A stretch of DNA of 64,000 bases from Paractinoplanes durhamensis. Its GTDB lineage: Bacteria; Actinomycetota; Actinomycetes; Mycobacteriales; Micromonosporaceae. Numbering within the stretch: position 1 is the stretch's first letter; every line of letters starts with the position of its first letter. Made by a program: the position numbers and the translations under genes. Of the stretch, positions 1-8,121 are shown one piece after another. The notes under the pieces are model-generated. The model saw only the letters and a list, made by a program, of their open reading frames with translations. It had not been told where the DNA came from and searched no databases. The stretch lies in contig NZ_BOML01000036.1 in NCBI RefSeq assembly GCF_016862175.1, forward strand, positions 157,229-221,228, given 5' to 3'.

Positions 1-216
1 CGGGAGTACGAGGTCCGCGCGGACGGCGACGCCCTGGAGATGACCGGCCCCTATCACCGCTCGCGCTTCGTCCGGGAGGCCCCGGACCGCTGGCGCGGGG
101 TGGACGGCGACAACGAGGGCGAGGTGCTAGCCGCCCTCCGCGACCCGGACGGCACGGTGGTGAAGATCGACATCGCCACGTTCGTCTTCAGCCGCGACCC
201 GAGCCACCTGGCCTGA
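1..216 (+). CDS. C-terminal fragment of a probable serine hydrolase (beta-lactamase-related)
   Basis: The frame is open from the first base to a TGA at 214-216, giving the last 71 residues of a protein that starts outside the window. The fragment alternates short beta-type stretches, with a 'GPYHRSRFVREAPDRWRG' segment and a terminal 'IATFVFSR' strand. This resembles the small C-terminal domain found after the beta-lactamase domain in actinobacterial serine hydrolases. No catalytic residues are inside the window, so the family call is by resemblance only. Its 3' end overlaps the convergent exporter gene by 90 bases. Confidence 0.5.
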   Translation, partial: REYEVRADGDALEMTGPYHRSRFVREAPDRWRGVDGDNEGEVLAALRDPDGTVVKIDIATFVFSRDPSHLA

Positions 217-1059
217 CCCCAACCCGAGCGCCAGTCCCCCGGCCACCACGGCGACGCCCAGCCAGACGGCCGGGGCCGGCCTCGGGCCGCCGAGCGCCAC
301 CCCGGCCGCCGCCGCGGCGATCGGGGCGATGCCGGTGAGCAGGCCCGCGCGGGCCGAGCCGATCCGCTCGACGCAGGTGTACCAGAGGACGAACGCGACC
401 GCGGTGACCAGCACCGCCAGGTAGACGCCGGCCAGCACGTCGTCGCGGTGCAGCCGCAGCACCGCGGCCGGGCCCTCCCGGACGACGCCGGCGAGACCGA
501 AGACGACCGCGGCCATCCAGGTCGCGTGCACCGACACGCCCATCGGGCCGTGCCGGCCGAGCAGCGGGACGGCCAGGAGCGTGAACCCGGCCTCGCACAG
601 GAACGTCACCACCGCCCACATCAGACCGATCGCGTCGGTGCGGCCGAAACCCTGCACCAGGGCCGCGCCCCCGGTCACCACCACCGCGGCGAGGACGAGC
701 CGGGGCGCGACGCCGCGTCCTTCGAGGACCGGGCCGGCCACCGCCAGCAGCACCGGCACGCAGGCCACGGCCACGCCGAGGACGGCCGGCTCGGCGTGCC
801 GGGAACCGAGGACCAGGGCGAGGTTGAAGACGAACATTCCGGTTACCACTACGCCGGACAGCCACAGCCATTCGGTGCCGCGCGGGCGGGTCACCTTTCT
901 GAAAATGAGCAGCAGCAACAGGCAGGCCAGCGCGTAGCGCAGGGCCTGGACGGTCAGGAGCGGGGCGTCGGCGAGGGCGCCGGAGACGGCCACGCTGCCG
1001 CCGACGAAGGTCATGCCGGCCGCGCCGGCGAGGGCGGGAAGGCGGTTCACGGGAACCAT
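127..1059 (-). CDS. EamA/DMT-family transporter
   Basis: This 310-residue, almost wholly hydrophobic protein has about ten predicted membrane helices in two repeats, as in EamA-type drug/metabolite exporters. 'WLWLSGVVVTGMFVFNLALVLGSRHAEPA' and 'ARAGLLTGIAPIAAAAAG' are typical of the two halves. The ATG at 1059 is preferred over upstream starts because the hydrophobic core begins just after it and a GGCGGAAG element precedes it. It is divergent from a MocR regulator 58 bases away, a common arrangement in which the regulator controls the exporter. The last 25 or so residues are polar and encoded antisense to the neighbouring gene's end. The substrate cannot be told. Confidence 0.85.
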   Translation of the reverse strand: MVPVNRLPALAGAAGMTFVGGSVAVSGALADAPLLTVQALRYALACLLLLLIFRKVTRPRGTEWLWLSGVVVTGMFVFNLALVLGSRHAEPAVLGVAVACVPVLLAVAGPVLEGRGVAPRLVLAAVVVTGGAALVQGFGRTDAIGLMWAVVTFLCEAGFTLLAVPLLGRHGPMGVSVHATWMAAVVFGLAGVVREGPAAVLRLHRDDVLAGVYLAVLVTAVAFVLWYTCVERIGSARAGLLTGIAPIAAAAAGVALGGPRPAPAVWLGVAVVAGGLALGLGSGQVARVAAEDERGDVDLHHRAVRVAEGG

Positions 1060-1106
1060 GCTTCCGCCGGGTATGGTCCATTTGAAGGGCCAATTGAGGT
1101 ACGCAT

Positions 1107-1120
1107 AAGGAGGACCAATT
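1107..1120 (+). promoter_or_regulatory. Shine-Dalgarno element and probable ATT start codon of the MocR gene
   Basis: AAGGAGG at 1107-1113 is a near-perfect ribosome binding site. It is followed four bases later by an in-frame ATT at 1118-1120, with an in-frame TAA at 1106-1108 just upstream. No ATG, GTG or TTG lies between here and the middle of the helix-turn-helix domain in this frame. The site therefore decides the start of the next gene. Confidence 0.6.
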
Positions 1121-2512
1121 TCCGGCTCCGACTTCCTCCAGCTCCGCGCCGAGGATGCCCCGGTCAAGGGCCTCACCACCTGGCTGACGGCCGGCCTGCG
1201 GGAGGCGATCAACGGCGGCCGGCTCGCGTCCGGCGCCCGGCTGCCGGCCACCCGGGTGCTCGCCGCCGAGCTGAACATCTCCCGCGGCGTCGTCGTCGAG
1301 GCCTACCAGCGGCTCATCGACGAAGGGCTGGCCACCGGCCGGACCGGCGCCGGGACCACGGTGCTGGGCCACGGCCGGGACGCCGAACCGCCCTCGGACC
1401 GCCGGCGCGCCCTCGACGACCTGCGGCTGCCGCTGCCGCCGCCCGAGCACATCGACATCGACCTGTCGCCGGGCGTGCCCGACCTGTCGGCGTTCCCGCG
1501 CGCCCAGTGGCTGCGCGCCGAACGGGCCGTCCTCGACGAGATCACCGCCGCCGACCTCGGTTACGGCGATCCGGGCGGCACCCCGCGGCTGCGGGCCGAG
1601 CTGGCCGGCTGGCTGCGCCGCACCCGCGGGGTCCGGGCCGAGGCCGACGACATCATCGTGGTGGGCGGGGTGGCGCAGGCTCTCGCGCTGCTCGCGCAGA
1701 CGCTGCACGCCGGCGGCGTGACCGCCGCGGCGGTCGAGGATCCGGGTTCGCGCGGGGCCCGGGATCAGATGGCCCATTGGGGGGTACGACCGGAAGGGGT
1801 ACCCGTCGACGACGAAGGCATCCTGGTCGACCGGATCACCCAGGAGGCCGCGGTGCTGACCCCGGCGCACCAGTTCCCGACCGGGGTGGTGCTGAGCCCG
1901 GCCCGCCGGCGCGCGCTGCTGGAGTGGGGCGGCCTGGTCATCGAGGACGACTACGACGCCGAGCACCGCTACGACCGGGCGCCGGTCGCCGCGCTGCAGG
2001 GGTCGGCACCGGAGCGGGTCGCCTACTCCGGCAGCGTCTCCAAGTCGCTCGCGCCCGGCATGCGGATCGGGTGGCTGATCGCGCCGCGCCGCCTGCAGGC
2101 CGCGCTCCTGGAGGCCAAGCACGACACCGACCTGGGCAGTCCGGCCATCCCGCAGCTCGTCCTGGCGCGCCTGCTGAGCAACGGCGACTACGAGAAACAC
2201 CTGCGACTGGTACGCGGGCGGCAGCGGCGCCGGCGGGACGCGCTGCTGGCCGCGCTCCGGCAGCACCTGCCGGCCGCGCGGGTGACCGGCGTGGCGGCGG
2301 GGCTGCATCTGGTCGTCATGCTGCCCGAGCCGATGTCCGATGCCATTCTTGCGGAGCGGGCCGCAGCCGACGGCGTACTCGTGCATCCGCTGTCATGGCA
2401 CCGCCTGCAACCGGGCCCACCCGGCCTGATCATCGGTTATGCCGCCCATTCTCCGGATCGGCTTGCCGAAGCCGCGAAGCGGCTCGGAAGCCTTACTCTC
2501 CCCCGACCGTGA
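1118..2512 (+). CDS. MocR-type GntR regulator with aminotransferase domain
   Basis: This is a two-domain regulator of about 464 residues. An N-terminal GntR winged helix (residues about 10-85, including 'GARLPATRVLAAELNISR') is followed by a fold-type I aminotransferase domain. The PLP-binding lysine sits in 'SGSVSKSLAPGMRIGW' at about residue 309, and 'VIEDDYDAEHRYDR' is the usual MocR aspartate motif. The start is taken as ATT at 1118 because the protein then opens 'SGSDFLQL', as homologues do, right behind a strong ribosome site; the first conventional start, GTG 1256, would remove most of the DNA-binding domain. It is divergent from the EamA exporter, its likely target. Family members sense PLP or amino compounds; the ligand is unknown. 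Confidence 0.85.
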   Translation: MSGSDFLQLRAEDAPVKGLTTWLTAGLREAINGGRLASGARLPATRVLAAELNISRGVVVEAYQRLIDEGLATGRTGAGTTVLGHGRDAEPPSDRRRALDDLRLPLPPPEHIDIDLSPGVPDLSAFPRAQWLRAERAVLDEITAADLGYGDPGGTPRLRAELAGWLRRTRGVRAEADDIIVVGGVAQALALLAQTLHAGGVTAAAVEDPGSRGARDQMAHWGVRPEGVPVDDEGILVDRITQEAAVLTPAHQFPTGVVLSPARRRALLEWGGLVIEDDYDAEHRYDRAPVAALQGSAPERVAYSGSVSKSLAPGMRIGWLIAPRRLQAALLEAKHDTDLGSPAIPQLVLARLLSNGDYEKHLRLVRGRQRRRRDALLAALRQHLPAARVTGVAAGLHLVVMLPEPMSDAILAERAAADGVLVHPLSWHRLQPGPPGLIIGYAAHSPDRLAEAAKRLGSLTLPRP

Positions 2513-3296
2513 CGAAATCGATGAGCCGTTCCATCGAATTGATGAGCGGGGTCTCGACGTCCTTGTAGCTGCTCACCTCGCGGAGGATGAGTCGCCACAT
2601 GTCGGCCGGATGGCGCACGCCGAAGGCTTCGCAGACGCCCTCTTTCCAGGGGCGGCCGGGCGGGATGACCGGCCATTTCTTGATGCCGATCCGGTCCGGT
2701 TTCACCGCCTGCCAGATGTCGATGTAGGGGTGGCCGGTGACCAGCACGTTCGGGTCCTTGACGGCGGCGACGATGCGGCTCTCCTTGGAGCCGGGCACCA
2801 GATGGTCGACGAGCACGCCGAGGCGGCGGTCGCGGCTCGGGCCGAAGGCGTTCACCTCGGCGGCGAGATCGTCGATGCCGTCCAGCGGCTCCACCACGAT
2901 GCCCTCGATCCGCAGGTCGTCGCCCCAGATCCGCTCGACCAGCGCGGCGTCGTGGATGCCCTCGACCCAGATCCGGCTGGCCTTCGCGACCTGGGCCTTG
3001 ACGCCGGCGACGGCGATCGAGCCGGACGCGGTGATGCGTCGTTCGGGCGCCTGGGAAACGGCCGGCTTCCGTAACGTCACCGCCTTGCCGTCGAGCAGGA
3101 ACGCGGCCGGGGTCAGCGGGAAATTGCGCCGCTTGCCGAACCGGTCCTCCAGGACGACCGCACCGAGTTCGAACCCGACGACCGCGCCGCAGAACCCGGA
3201 ATCGGCGTCCTCGACCACCAGATCCGGCTCGGCGTCCACCTCGGGCACGACTTTCTTCTTGCGCCACTGCGCCTTGAGCACGTCCTCCCCATACAT
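2493..3296 (-). CDS. DUF3097 family protein
   Basis: This 267-residue soluble protein belongs to the actinobacterial DUF3097 family. It opens with a basic stretch ('QWRKKKVVPEVDAEPDLVVEDADSGFCGAVVG') and has the family segments 'IWVEGIHDAALVERIWGDDLR' and 'VLVDHLVPGSKESRI'. The acidic VEG-D pattern resembles a Toprim-like fold, but that is inference and the function is not known. The ATG at 3296 is chosen because the family pattern begins there. The gene converges on the MocR gene with a 20-base overlap and is divergent from the next gene, with 89 bases between. Confidence 0.85.
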   Translation of the reverse strand: MYGEDVLKAQWRKKKVVPEVDAEPDLVVEDADSGFCGAVVGFELGAVVLEDRFGKRRNFPLTPAAFLLDGKAVTLRKPAVSQAPERRITASGSIAVAGVKAQVAKASRIWVEGIHDAALVERIWGDDLRIEGIVVEPLDGIDDLAAEVNAFGPSRDRRLGVLVDHLVPGSKESRIVAAVKDPNVLVTGHPYIDIWQAVKPDRIGIKKWPVIPPGRPWKEGVCEAFGVRHPADMWRLILREVSSYKDVETPLINSMERLIDFVTVGGE

Positions 3297-3385
3297 GCAA
3301 GGCACGGTAACCCGTGCGTTGGGACACGGCGTTTCTGACGCTCCGGCCGAGACAACCTTCCCGGTGGGCACGTACCCTTGCTCGC

Positions 3386-4168
3386 ATGTCCCCCGCAGCT
3401 GATGCGGCTACCCGCACCGCGCGGCGCTCCACCAGGTTCGTGTCCTGGGTTCGCGCCTGGCGCGCCGGGCTCGTGCCCTTCGACGAGCTGGCCGACGAGA
3501 TCGCCGCCGACGAGGAGCACCTCGTCGCCGACGCCCCCGGCACGTGGACCGATGTGCCGCTGCCGCAGGGGCTGCCCCTGTTCGCCAAGCTCCACCCCGA
3601 CGACATCCGCCTGGTGCTGCCCGCGCCCGGCGATCCGCGCGGCCTGCCCGGCCCGGGCGAGCTGACCGGCGCGGCGCTGCTGGCCGGCGAGGCCGTGATG
3701 ACGCCCGCGTTCGGGGTGGTGCCCCAGGTCCGGCAGCACACGTCGGGCTCGGGCGTCGAGTTCGAGACCGTGCTGTGGCGCTTCTTCGGAGTCGACGACC
3801 ACCGGCCGGTCTTCCAGATGGGCGCGGCCGAGGCCGAGGCCGAGCTGACCCACGCGCTCGGCGAGACCACCGCCCAGCTCACCAAGCTGGACGTCGCGCA
3901 GTGGAAGCCCGAGCTGGCCGGGGCGCTGCAGGCGTTGCGGCGCCCGGAGAGCACCGCCACGCTGCCGCCCGGCTTCGACCCGCGGGCGCGCCGGCTGTTC
4001 GCCCGGGCCAGCGTTCTCGACCAGGTGCTGGCGCTGGCCGGCACCAACTCGCCCGGCGGCGCCATCAACGGATACGAGGCGCAGCAACGCGATGCGGCGC
4101 TGCGGCCGCTGATGTCCGCCTGCCGTCAGGCGCTCGTGGCCGCCTGCAATTCACCGCTGCATGCCTGA
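3386..4168 (+). CDS. conserved hypothetical protein, actinobacterial
   Basis: This 260-residue soluble protein matches no family I can name. The N-terminal half is acidic ('FDELADEIAADEEHLVADAPG') and a central 'LPLPQGLPLFAKLHPDDIRLVLPAPGDPRGL'-type stretch is followed by a helical C-terminus. There are no membrane segments and no recognisable catalytic motif. The ATG at 3386 is preferred to upstream starts, which would run into the divergent DUF3097 promoter region. Its stop overlaps the start of the NUDIX gene by eight bases, so the two are probably translated together. It may act with that enzyme, but nothing in the sequence proves it. Confidence 0.7.
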   Translation: MSPAADAATRTARRSTRFVSWVRAWRAGLVPFDELADEIAADEEHLVADAPGTWTDVPLPQGLPLFAKLHPDDIRLVLPAPGDPRGLPGPGELTGAALLAGEAVMTPAFGVVPQVRQHTSGSGVEFETVLWRFFGVDDHRPVFQMGAAEAEAELTHALGETTAQLTKLDVAQWKPELAGALQALRRPESTATLPPGFDPRARRLFARASVLDQVLALAGTNSPGGAINGYEAQQRDAALRPLMSACRQALVAACNSPLHA

Positions 4169-4649
4169 CCGGTTCGCGCACTGCACGTTCTGCGGCGCGC
4201 GGTTCACCCCTGGACAGGCGTGGCCGCGGCGCTGCGGCGCGTGCGGCGAGACCAGCTACCGCAATCCGACGCCGGTGGCGGTGGCCGTGCAGCCGGTCGG
4301 TTCCGGTCTGCTGGTGGTGCGGCGCGGCATTCCGCCGGCACGCGACCTGCTGGCGCTGCCGGGCGGTTTCATCGACTACGGCGAGTCGTGGCAGGACGCC
4401 ACGGTCCGCGAGCTCTTCGAGGAGGTCGGCCTGGCCGCCGACGCCGCCGAGGTTCAACTTTTCGACACGCTCAGCGCCCCGGACGGAACGCTGCTCGTCT
4501 TCGGACTCCTGCCGGCCCTCCCCGACGCCGGTGCGCTCCCGCCGTCGGTGCCCAACGACGAAAGTCAGGGCTGGGAGATTTTGTACGGTCCGGCCGAGCT
4601 GGGCTTCAGTCTGCACACCGCGGTCGCCAACCGGTACTTCACGGGCTGA
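4161..4649 (+). CDS. NUDIX hydrolase with N-terminal zinc ribbon
   Basis: The 162-residue protein begins with a four-cysteine zinc ribbon (CTFC at residues 8-11 and CGAC at 25-28). It continues with a NUDIX domain carrying a complete box, 'GGFIDYGESWQDATVRELFEEVGL' in two parts, with all metal-binding glutamates present. This layout resembles NudC-type pyrophosphatases but is shorter and lacks the NudC N-terminal domain. It would cleave a nucleoside diphosphate linked to another moiety; the substrate is not predictable. It overlaps the preceding gene by eight bases, suggesting coupled translation. Confidence 0.9.
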   Translation: MPDRFAHCTFCGARFTPGQAWPRRCGACGETSYRNPTPVAVAVQPVGSGLLVVRRGIPPARDLLALPGGFIDYGESWQDATVRELFEEVGLAADAAEVQLFDTLSAPDGTLLVFGLLPALPDAGALPPSVPNDESQGWEILYGPAELGFSLHTAVANRYFTG

Positions 4650-4941
4650 TCAGCTCGACCGCCACCCGGGCCCGGTCGCCGGGCTCGAGCTTCTGCGCCT
4701 TGCGGACCGCCCGCTTCACCGGCAGCACGTAGGTGCCCTGCTTGGCGTCCGGGAAGATCGACGTCCGCCAGACGGTGGTGCCGATCCGCGCCTCGACCCG
4801 CACCGCCCCGAAACCGCGGCGCTGCCCGCCGGTCCGGTCCCGGATCTCGTCCGACGCCTCGGCCGGCAGGCTCACGAACGTCCAGCCCTCGTCCGGTCGC
4901 GCGTCCCAGATCCAGAGCTCGGCGTCGAATGCGTAATGCAT
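4639..4941 (-). CDS. DUF1905 family protein
   Basis: This 100-residue single-domain protein matches the DUF1905 pattern: 'FDAELWIWD', then 'GWTFVSLPAEASDEIRD', 'VRVEARIGTTVWRTSIFPD' and 'YVLPVKRAVRKAQKLEPGD'. The family forms a small beta-barrel of unknown function. It starts at ATG 4941. Its 3' end overlaps the NUDIX gene's end by 11 bases in convergent orientation. No partner gene is evident. Confidence 0.85.
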   Translation of the reverse strand: MHYAFDAELWIWDARPDEGWTFVSLPAEASDEIRDRTGGQRRGFGAVRVEARIGTTVWRTSIFPDAKQGTYVLPVKRAVRKAQKLEPGDRARVAVELISP

Positions 4942-5078
4942 GCCATCAGATTGCCATGTTGTTCACATAAAACGAGTTAGTAATCAGGCCATCGCGGATT
5001 GTGGTCTACCCGCCCGGTATGGAATCGTTCGGAGTCGATGTGTCCGGCGGCTACCGGCTGCCCCGGCCGGAGGCCCTG

Positions 5079-6104
5079 ATGACCGAGTTCCTGCTGCTCA
5101 AGCCCGCTGCGCCCGAGCAGCTTCCGAGAGACGTGCGCGGCTTCACCGGGCGCTCCGCCGAGCTGGTCCGGCTCGACGCGCTCGCCGACGGCGCGATCGC
5201 GCTGCTCACCGGTCCGGCCGGCATCGGCAAGACCGCCCTGGCCGTCCGCTGGGGGCATCGGGCCGCCGAGCGTTTCCCGGACGGGCAGCTCTTCGTCAAC
5301 CTGCGCGGCTTCGACCACGTCGTGCCGCCGATGGAGCCGGCCGAGGCGCTGCGGCGGCTCCTCACCGCGCTCGGCGTGCCCACCCGGCGGGTCCCGGCCG
5401 GGCTGGACGAGCGGGCCGCGCTCTACCGCGCCGAGATGGCCGACCGGCGAGCCCTGGTCGTGCTCGACAACGCCGGCGTCGCCACCCAGGTCCGCCCACT
5501 GCTGGCCGCCGCCCGCAACTGCGTGACCGTGGTGACCTGCCGGAACCAGCTGACCGGCCTGATCGTGCGGGAGGGCGCCCAACCGGCCGAGGTGCCTCCG
5601 CTGGCCCCGGCCGAGGCCGCCCAGCTGCTCGGCCACCGGCTCGGACCGGACCGGGTGGCCGGCGAGACCCTGGCCGTCGCCGACATGATCGACCGGTGCG
5701 CCCGATTACCGCTGGCCCTGTCCCTCGCCGCGGCGCGCGCCGCCGGCCGCCCCCGCCGGCCGCTCGCCGACCTGGTCGGCGAGATCGGGGCGCCGACCGG
5801 CTGCGGTCACCCGCACGCCGACGTGCGAGCGGTTTTCGCCTGGTCGTACCGGGCGTTGAGCGCCACCGCGGCCCGGCTCTTCCGGATGCTCGGCCGGCAC
5901 CCGGCGCACGACCTCACCGCGACCGCGACCGCCGGAATGGCCGGTCTCACCGTCGGTCAGGCCACCGTCCTGCTCGCCGAGTTGGCCCGGGCCGGCCTGC
6001 TCAGCGAGTTCGCACCCGGCCGCTACTCGTGCCACGACCTCCTACGGACGTACGCCGCCGAGTTGGCTTCGACGCGGCCGACCCTTTCGTCCGGAACGGC
6101 GTAG
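5079..6104 (+). CDS. orphan NB-ARC (STAND) ATPase, AfsR-like without DNA-binding domain
   Basis: The protein carries an NB-ARC domain closely similar to the middle of SARP/AfsR regulators: 'QLPRDVRGFTGRSAELVRL', Walker A 'GPAGIGKTALAVRW', Walker B 'ALVVLDN', and a winged-helix end 'FAWSYRALSATAARLFRMLG...HDLLRTYAAEL'. It lacks both the N-terminal OmpR-like/BTAD DNA-binding part and the C-terminal TPR array. ATG 5079 is chosen because a CCGGAGG lies five bases upstream; ATG 5022 and GTG 5001 are alternatives. It stands alone between DUF1905 and a GAF-ANTAR gene. It could be a decayed SARP or a stand-alone signalling ATPase. Confidence 0.75.
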   Translation: MTEFLLLKPAAPEQLPRDVRGFTGRSAELVRLDALADGAIALLTGPAGIGKTALAVRWGHRAAERFPDGQLFVNLRGFDHVVPPMEPAEALRRLLTALGVPTRRVPAGLDERAALYRAEMADRRALVVLDNAGVATQVRPLLAAARNCVTVVTCRNQLTGLIVREGAQPAEVPPLAPAEAAQLLGHRLGPDRVAGETLAVADMIDRCARLPLALSLAAARAAGRPRRPLADLVGEIGAPTGCGHPHADVRAVFAWSYRALSATAARLFRMLGRHPAHDLTATATAGMAGLTVGQATVLLAELARAGLLSEFAPGRYSCHDLLRTYAAELASTRPTLSSGTA

Positions 6105-6216
6105 GCTGAGCGGACCTGCCGGTCTTGATCGTCGGACCCGTGGTGGGAGAACAGATCCGGACCGGAGGCCGCCACCGTGACGAACGCTTGGCGTGGTCCG
6201 CAAACAGGTAAAACCG

Positions 6217-6945
6217 ATGACTGCTGTGTCCGTCGTGTCCGAAGCTGAACACCTCGCCCGCGTAGCCCGACTGATCGCTGACCACGGCCCCGACGTCGCC
6301 ATCCTGTGTGACGCCTTCGTGGCCGGGCCGACCGATGTGCATGGAGCCGGGCTGGCGGTCATGACGCCGCTGGTGCAACAGGTGCGCTACATCAGCGACC
6401 AGGTCAGCGCCCAGGTCGAGGAGCTGCAGGTGATGCTCGGCGAGGGCCCCTGCGTCGAGGCGTTCACCCGCCGGCAGCCGGTGCTGGTGTCCGACCTGGA
6501 CGACCCGCACTGGCTGCGGCACTGGCCGATGTTCGCACCGGCCGCGGTCGGCGCCGGCGCGCGGGCGGTGTTCGCCCTGCCGATGCAGGTCGGCGCGATC
6601 TGCGTGGGGGTGGTCGACCTGTACCGGTCGGGCCCCGGTGCGCTGGGCGGCGACGATCTGGCCGAGGCGCTGGCGTTCGCCGACGCGGCCACCGAGCTGC
6701 TCCTGGCCGAACACCTGCCCGGCGGTGAGCTGCCCGGCAGTTCCCGGACCTTCTCGCACCGCGCGGTCGTGCACCAGGCCACCGGCATGGTCAGCGCGCA
6801 GCTGGGGGTGCCGGTGGCCGACGCGTTCCTGCGGCTGCGGGCCTACGCGTTCGCGGCCGAGCGGGCCCTCGACGAGGTGGCCGGCGAGGTGGTCGGCCGC
6901 CGGCTGCGCTTCGACCAGACCGAGGACACCGATGCTGGTGACTAG
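6217..6945 (+). CDS. GAF and ANTAR domain antiterminator protein
   Basis: The 242-residue protein has a GAF sensor (about residues 10-165, with 'EGPCVEAFTRRQPVLVSDLDDP' and 'ALPMQVGAICVGVVDLYR'). A C-terminal ANTAR RNA-binding domain follows ('VVHQATGMVSAQLGVPVADAFLRLRAYAFA'). Such proteins bind paired hexaloop RNA hairpins and prevent transcription termination when their sensor is occupied. ATG 6217 is used because the GAF helix starts right after it. It lies 18 bases upstream of a second GAF-ANTAR protein and is probably co-transcribed with it. Confidence 0.88.
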   Translation: MTAVSVVSEAEHLARVARLIADHGPDVAILCDAFVAGPTDVHGAGLAVMTPLVQQVRYISDQVSAQVEELQVMLGEGPCVEAFTRRQPVLVSDLDDPHWLRHWPMFAPAAVGAGARAVFALPMQVGAICVGVVDLYRSGPGALGGDDLAEALAFADAATELLLAEHLPGGELPGSSRTFSHRAVVHQATGMVSAQLGVPVADAFLRLRAYAFAAERALDEVAGEVVGRRLRFDQTEDTDAGD

Positions 6946-6963
6946 GCCGACCGGGAGGCACCG

Positions 6964-8121
6964 GTGAGTACCGGAGAAGAGCACGCTCTGGCGACGGCGT
7001 TCGTCGAACTGTCCGACCAGCTTGTCGCCGACTACGACGTGGTGGAGTTCCTGCACCTGCTGACCCGCAGATGCGTGGAACTGCTCGGCGTGCAGGCGGC
7101 CGGCATCATGATCAGCGACCGGCGCGGCGCACTGCGGGTGATGGCCTGCTCGTCCGAGCAGGCACACCTGCTGGAGTTGTTCGAGGTGGAGACCGACCAG
7201 GGCCCCTGCGTCCAGTGCTACGCCACCGGTGCGCCGGTCGACGCGCCGGATCTCGGCCGGGCCGACCTGCGCTGGCCGGGCTTCGCGGCCCGGGCCCGGG
7301 AGGCCGGCTTCCACGCGGTGTACGCGATTCCGGTGCGGCTGCGCGACGAGGTCATCGGTGTGCTCAACCTCTTCGCCGTCCGCCCCGGCCCGCTCTCCGA
7401 AACCGCGACGCACGCCGCGCGGGCGATGGCCAACATCACCGCCATCAGCCTGCTGCAGCACCGCGCCGTCGAGTACCGGCAGATCCTCGCCGAGCAACTC
7501 CAGTACGCCATGAACAGCCGGGTGGCGATCGAACAGGCCAAGGGGATCCTGGCCGAAAACCTCGGTCTCGACATGGGCGGCGCCTTCGCGGAGCTGCGCC
7601 GTTTCGCGGCCCGCATCGGGCGGCGGCTCAGCGACGTCGCCGCGGCCGTCGCCGCCGGCGATTTCGGACCGGCCCTGATCGACCCGGCCGGCCCGCTCCG
7701 GGTGCTGCTGGTCCGCCGCTTCTCCGCCGAGACGCTCAGCCGGGTCCGCGCGGCCGTCGGCCAGATCGTCGCCCGGCACGGCCTGCCCGAGGCCCAGACC
7801 TGGCAGTTCGTCCTCGCCGTGCACGAGGCCGCCGCCAACGCGGTCCGGCACGGCGGCGGCGGCGGGCAGGTCCTGCTGTGGATGCAGCGCGGCACCCTGA
7901 GCGCCGAGATCAGCGACGAGGGCCCCGGCATCCTGGGCGGCCGCGCCGCCGTCCCGACCACCGACCCCGGCACCGTGGTGCGGAGCGGCCGCGGGCTGTG
8001 GCTGATCAACCGGGTCTGCCGCGAGCTGGACATCCAGACCGGCACCTCCGGCACCCGCCTGACCATGCACTACCCGCTCGACTCACCGCCGGCCGACCTG
8101 GTGGACGACGAATTCGCCTAG
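6964..8121 (+). CDS. GAF-ANTAR-HATPase fusion protein
   Basis: This 385-residue protein has three domains. A GAF sensor spans about residues 20-165 ('DQGPCVQCYATGAPVDAPDL'). An ANTAR RNA-binding domain spans about 180-230 ('NSRVAIEQAKGILAENLGLDMGGAF'). An RsbW-like ATPase spans about 250-370, with N-box 'HEAAANAVRHG', G1 'SDEGPGI' and G2 'GRGLWLI'. The combination links antitermination with an anti-sigma-type serine kinase fold. The GTG start follows GGGAGG. It sits directly behind the simpler GAF-ANTAR gene. The ATPase may phosphorylate an anti-sigma antagonist or only bind a partner. Confidence 0.88.
   Translation: MSTGEEHALATAFVELSDQLVADYDVVEFLHLLTRRCVELLGVQAAGIMISDRRGALRVMACSSEQAHLLELFEVETDQGPCVQCYATGAPVDAPDLGRADLRWPGFAARAREAGFHAVYAIPVRLRDEVIGVLNLFAVRPGPLSETATHAARAMANITAISLLQHRAVEYRQILAEQLQYAMNSRVAIEQAKGILAENLGLDMGGAFAELRRFAARIGRRLSDVAAAVAAGDFGPALIDPAGPLRVLLVRRFSAETLSRVRAAVGQIVARHGLPEAQTWQFVLAVHEAAANAVRHGGGGGQVLLWMQRGTLSAEISDEGPGILGGRAAVPTTDPGTVVRSGRGLWLINRVCRELDIQTGTSGTRLTMHYPLDSPPADLVDDEFA

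Noticed and set aside
6001..8070. Long open frame on the minus strand across the GAF-ANTAR genes
   Set aside because: It is antisense to two clear domain proteins and its composition (His/Arg/Gly-rich, no motif) is that of a GC-rich shadow frame.
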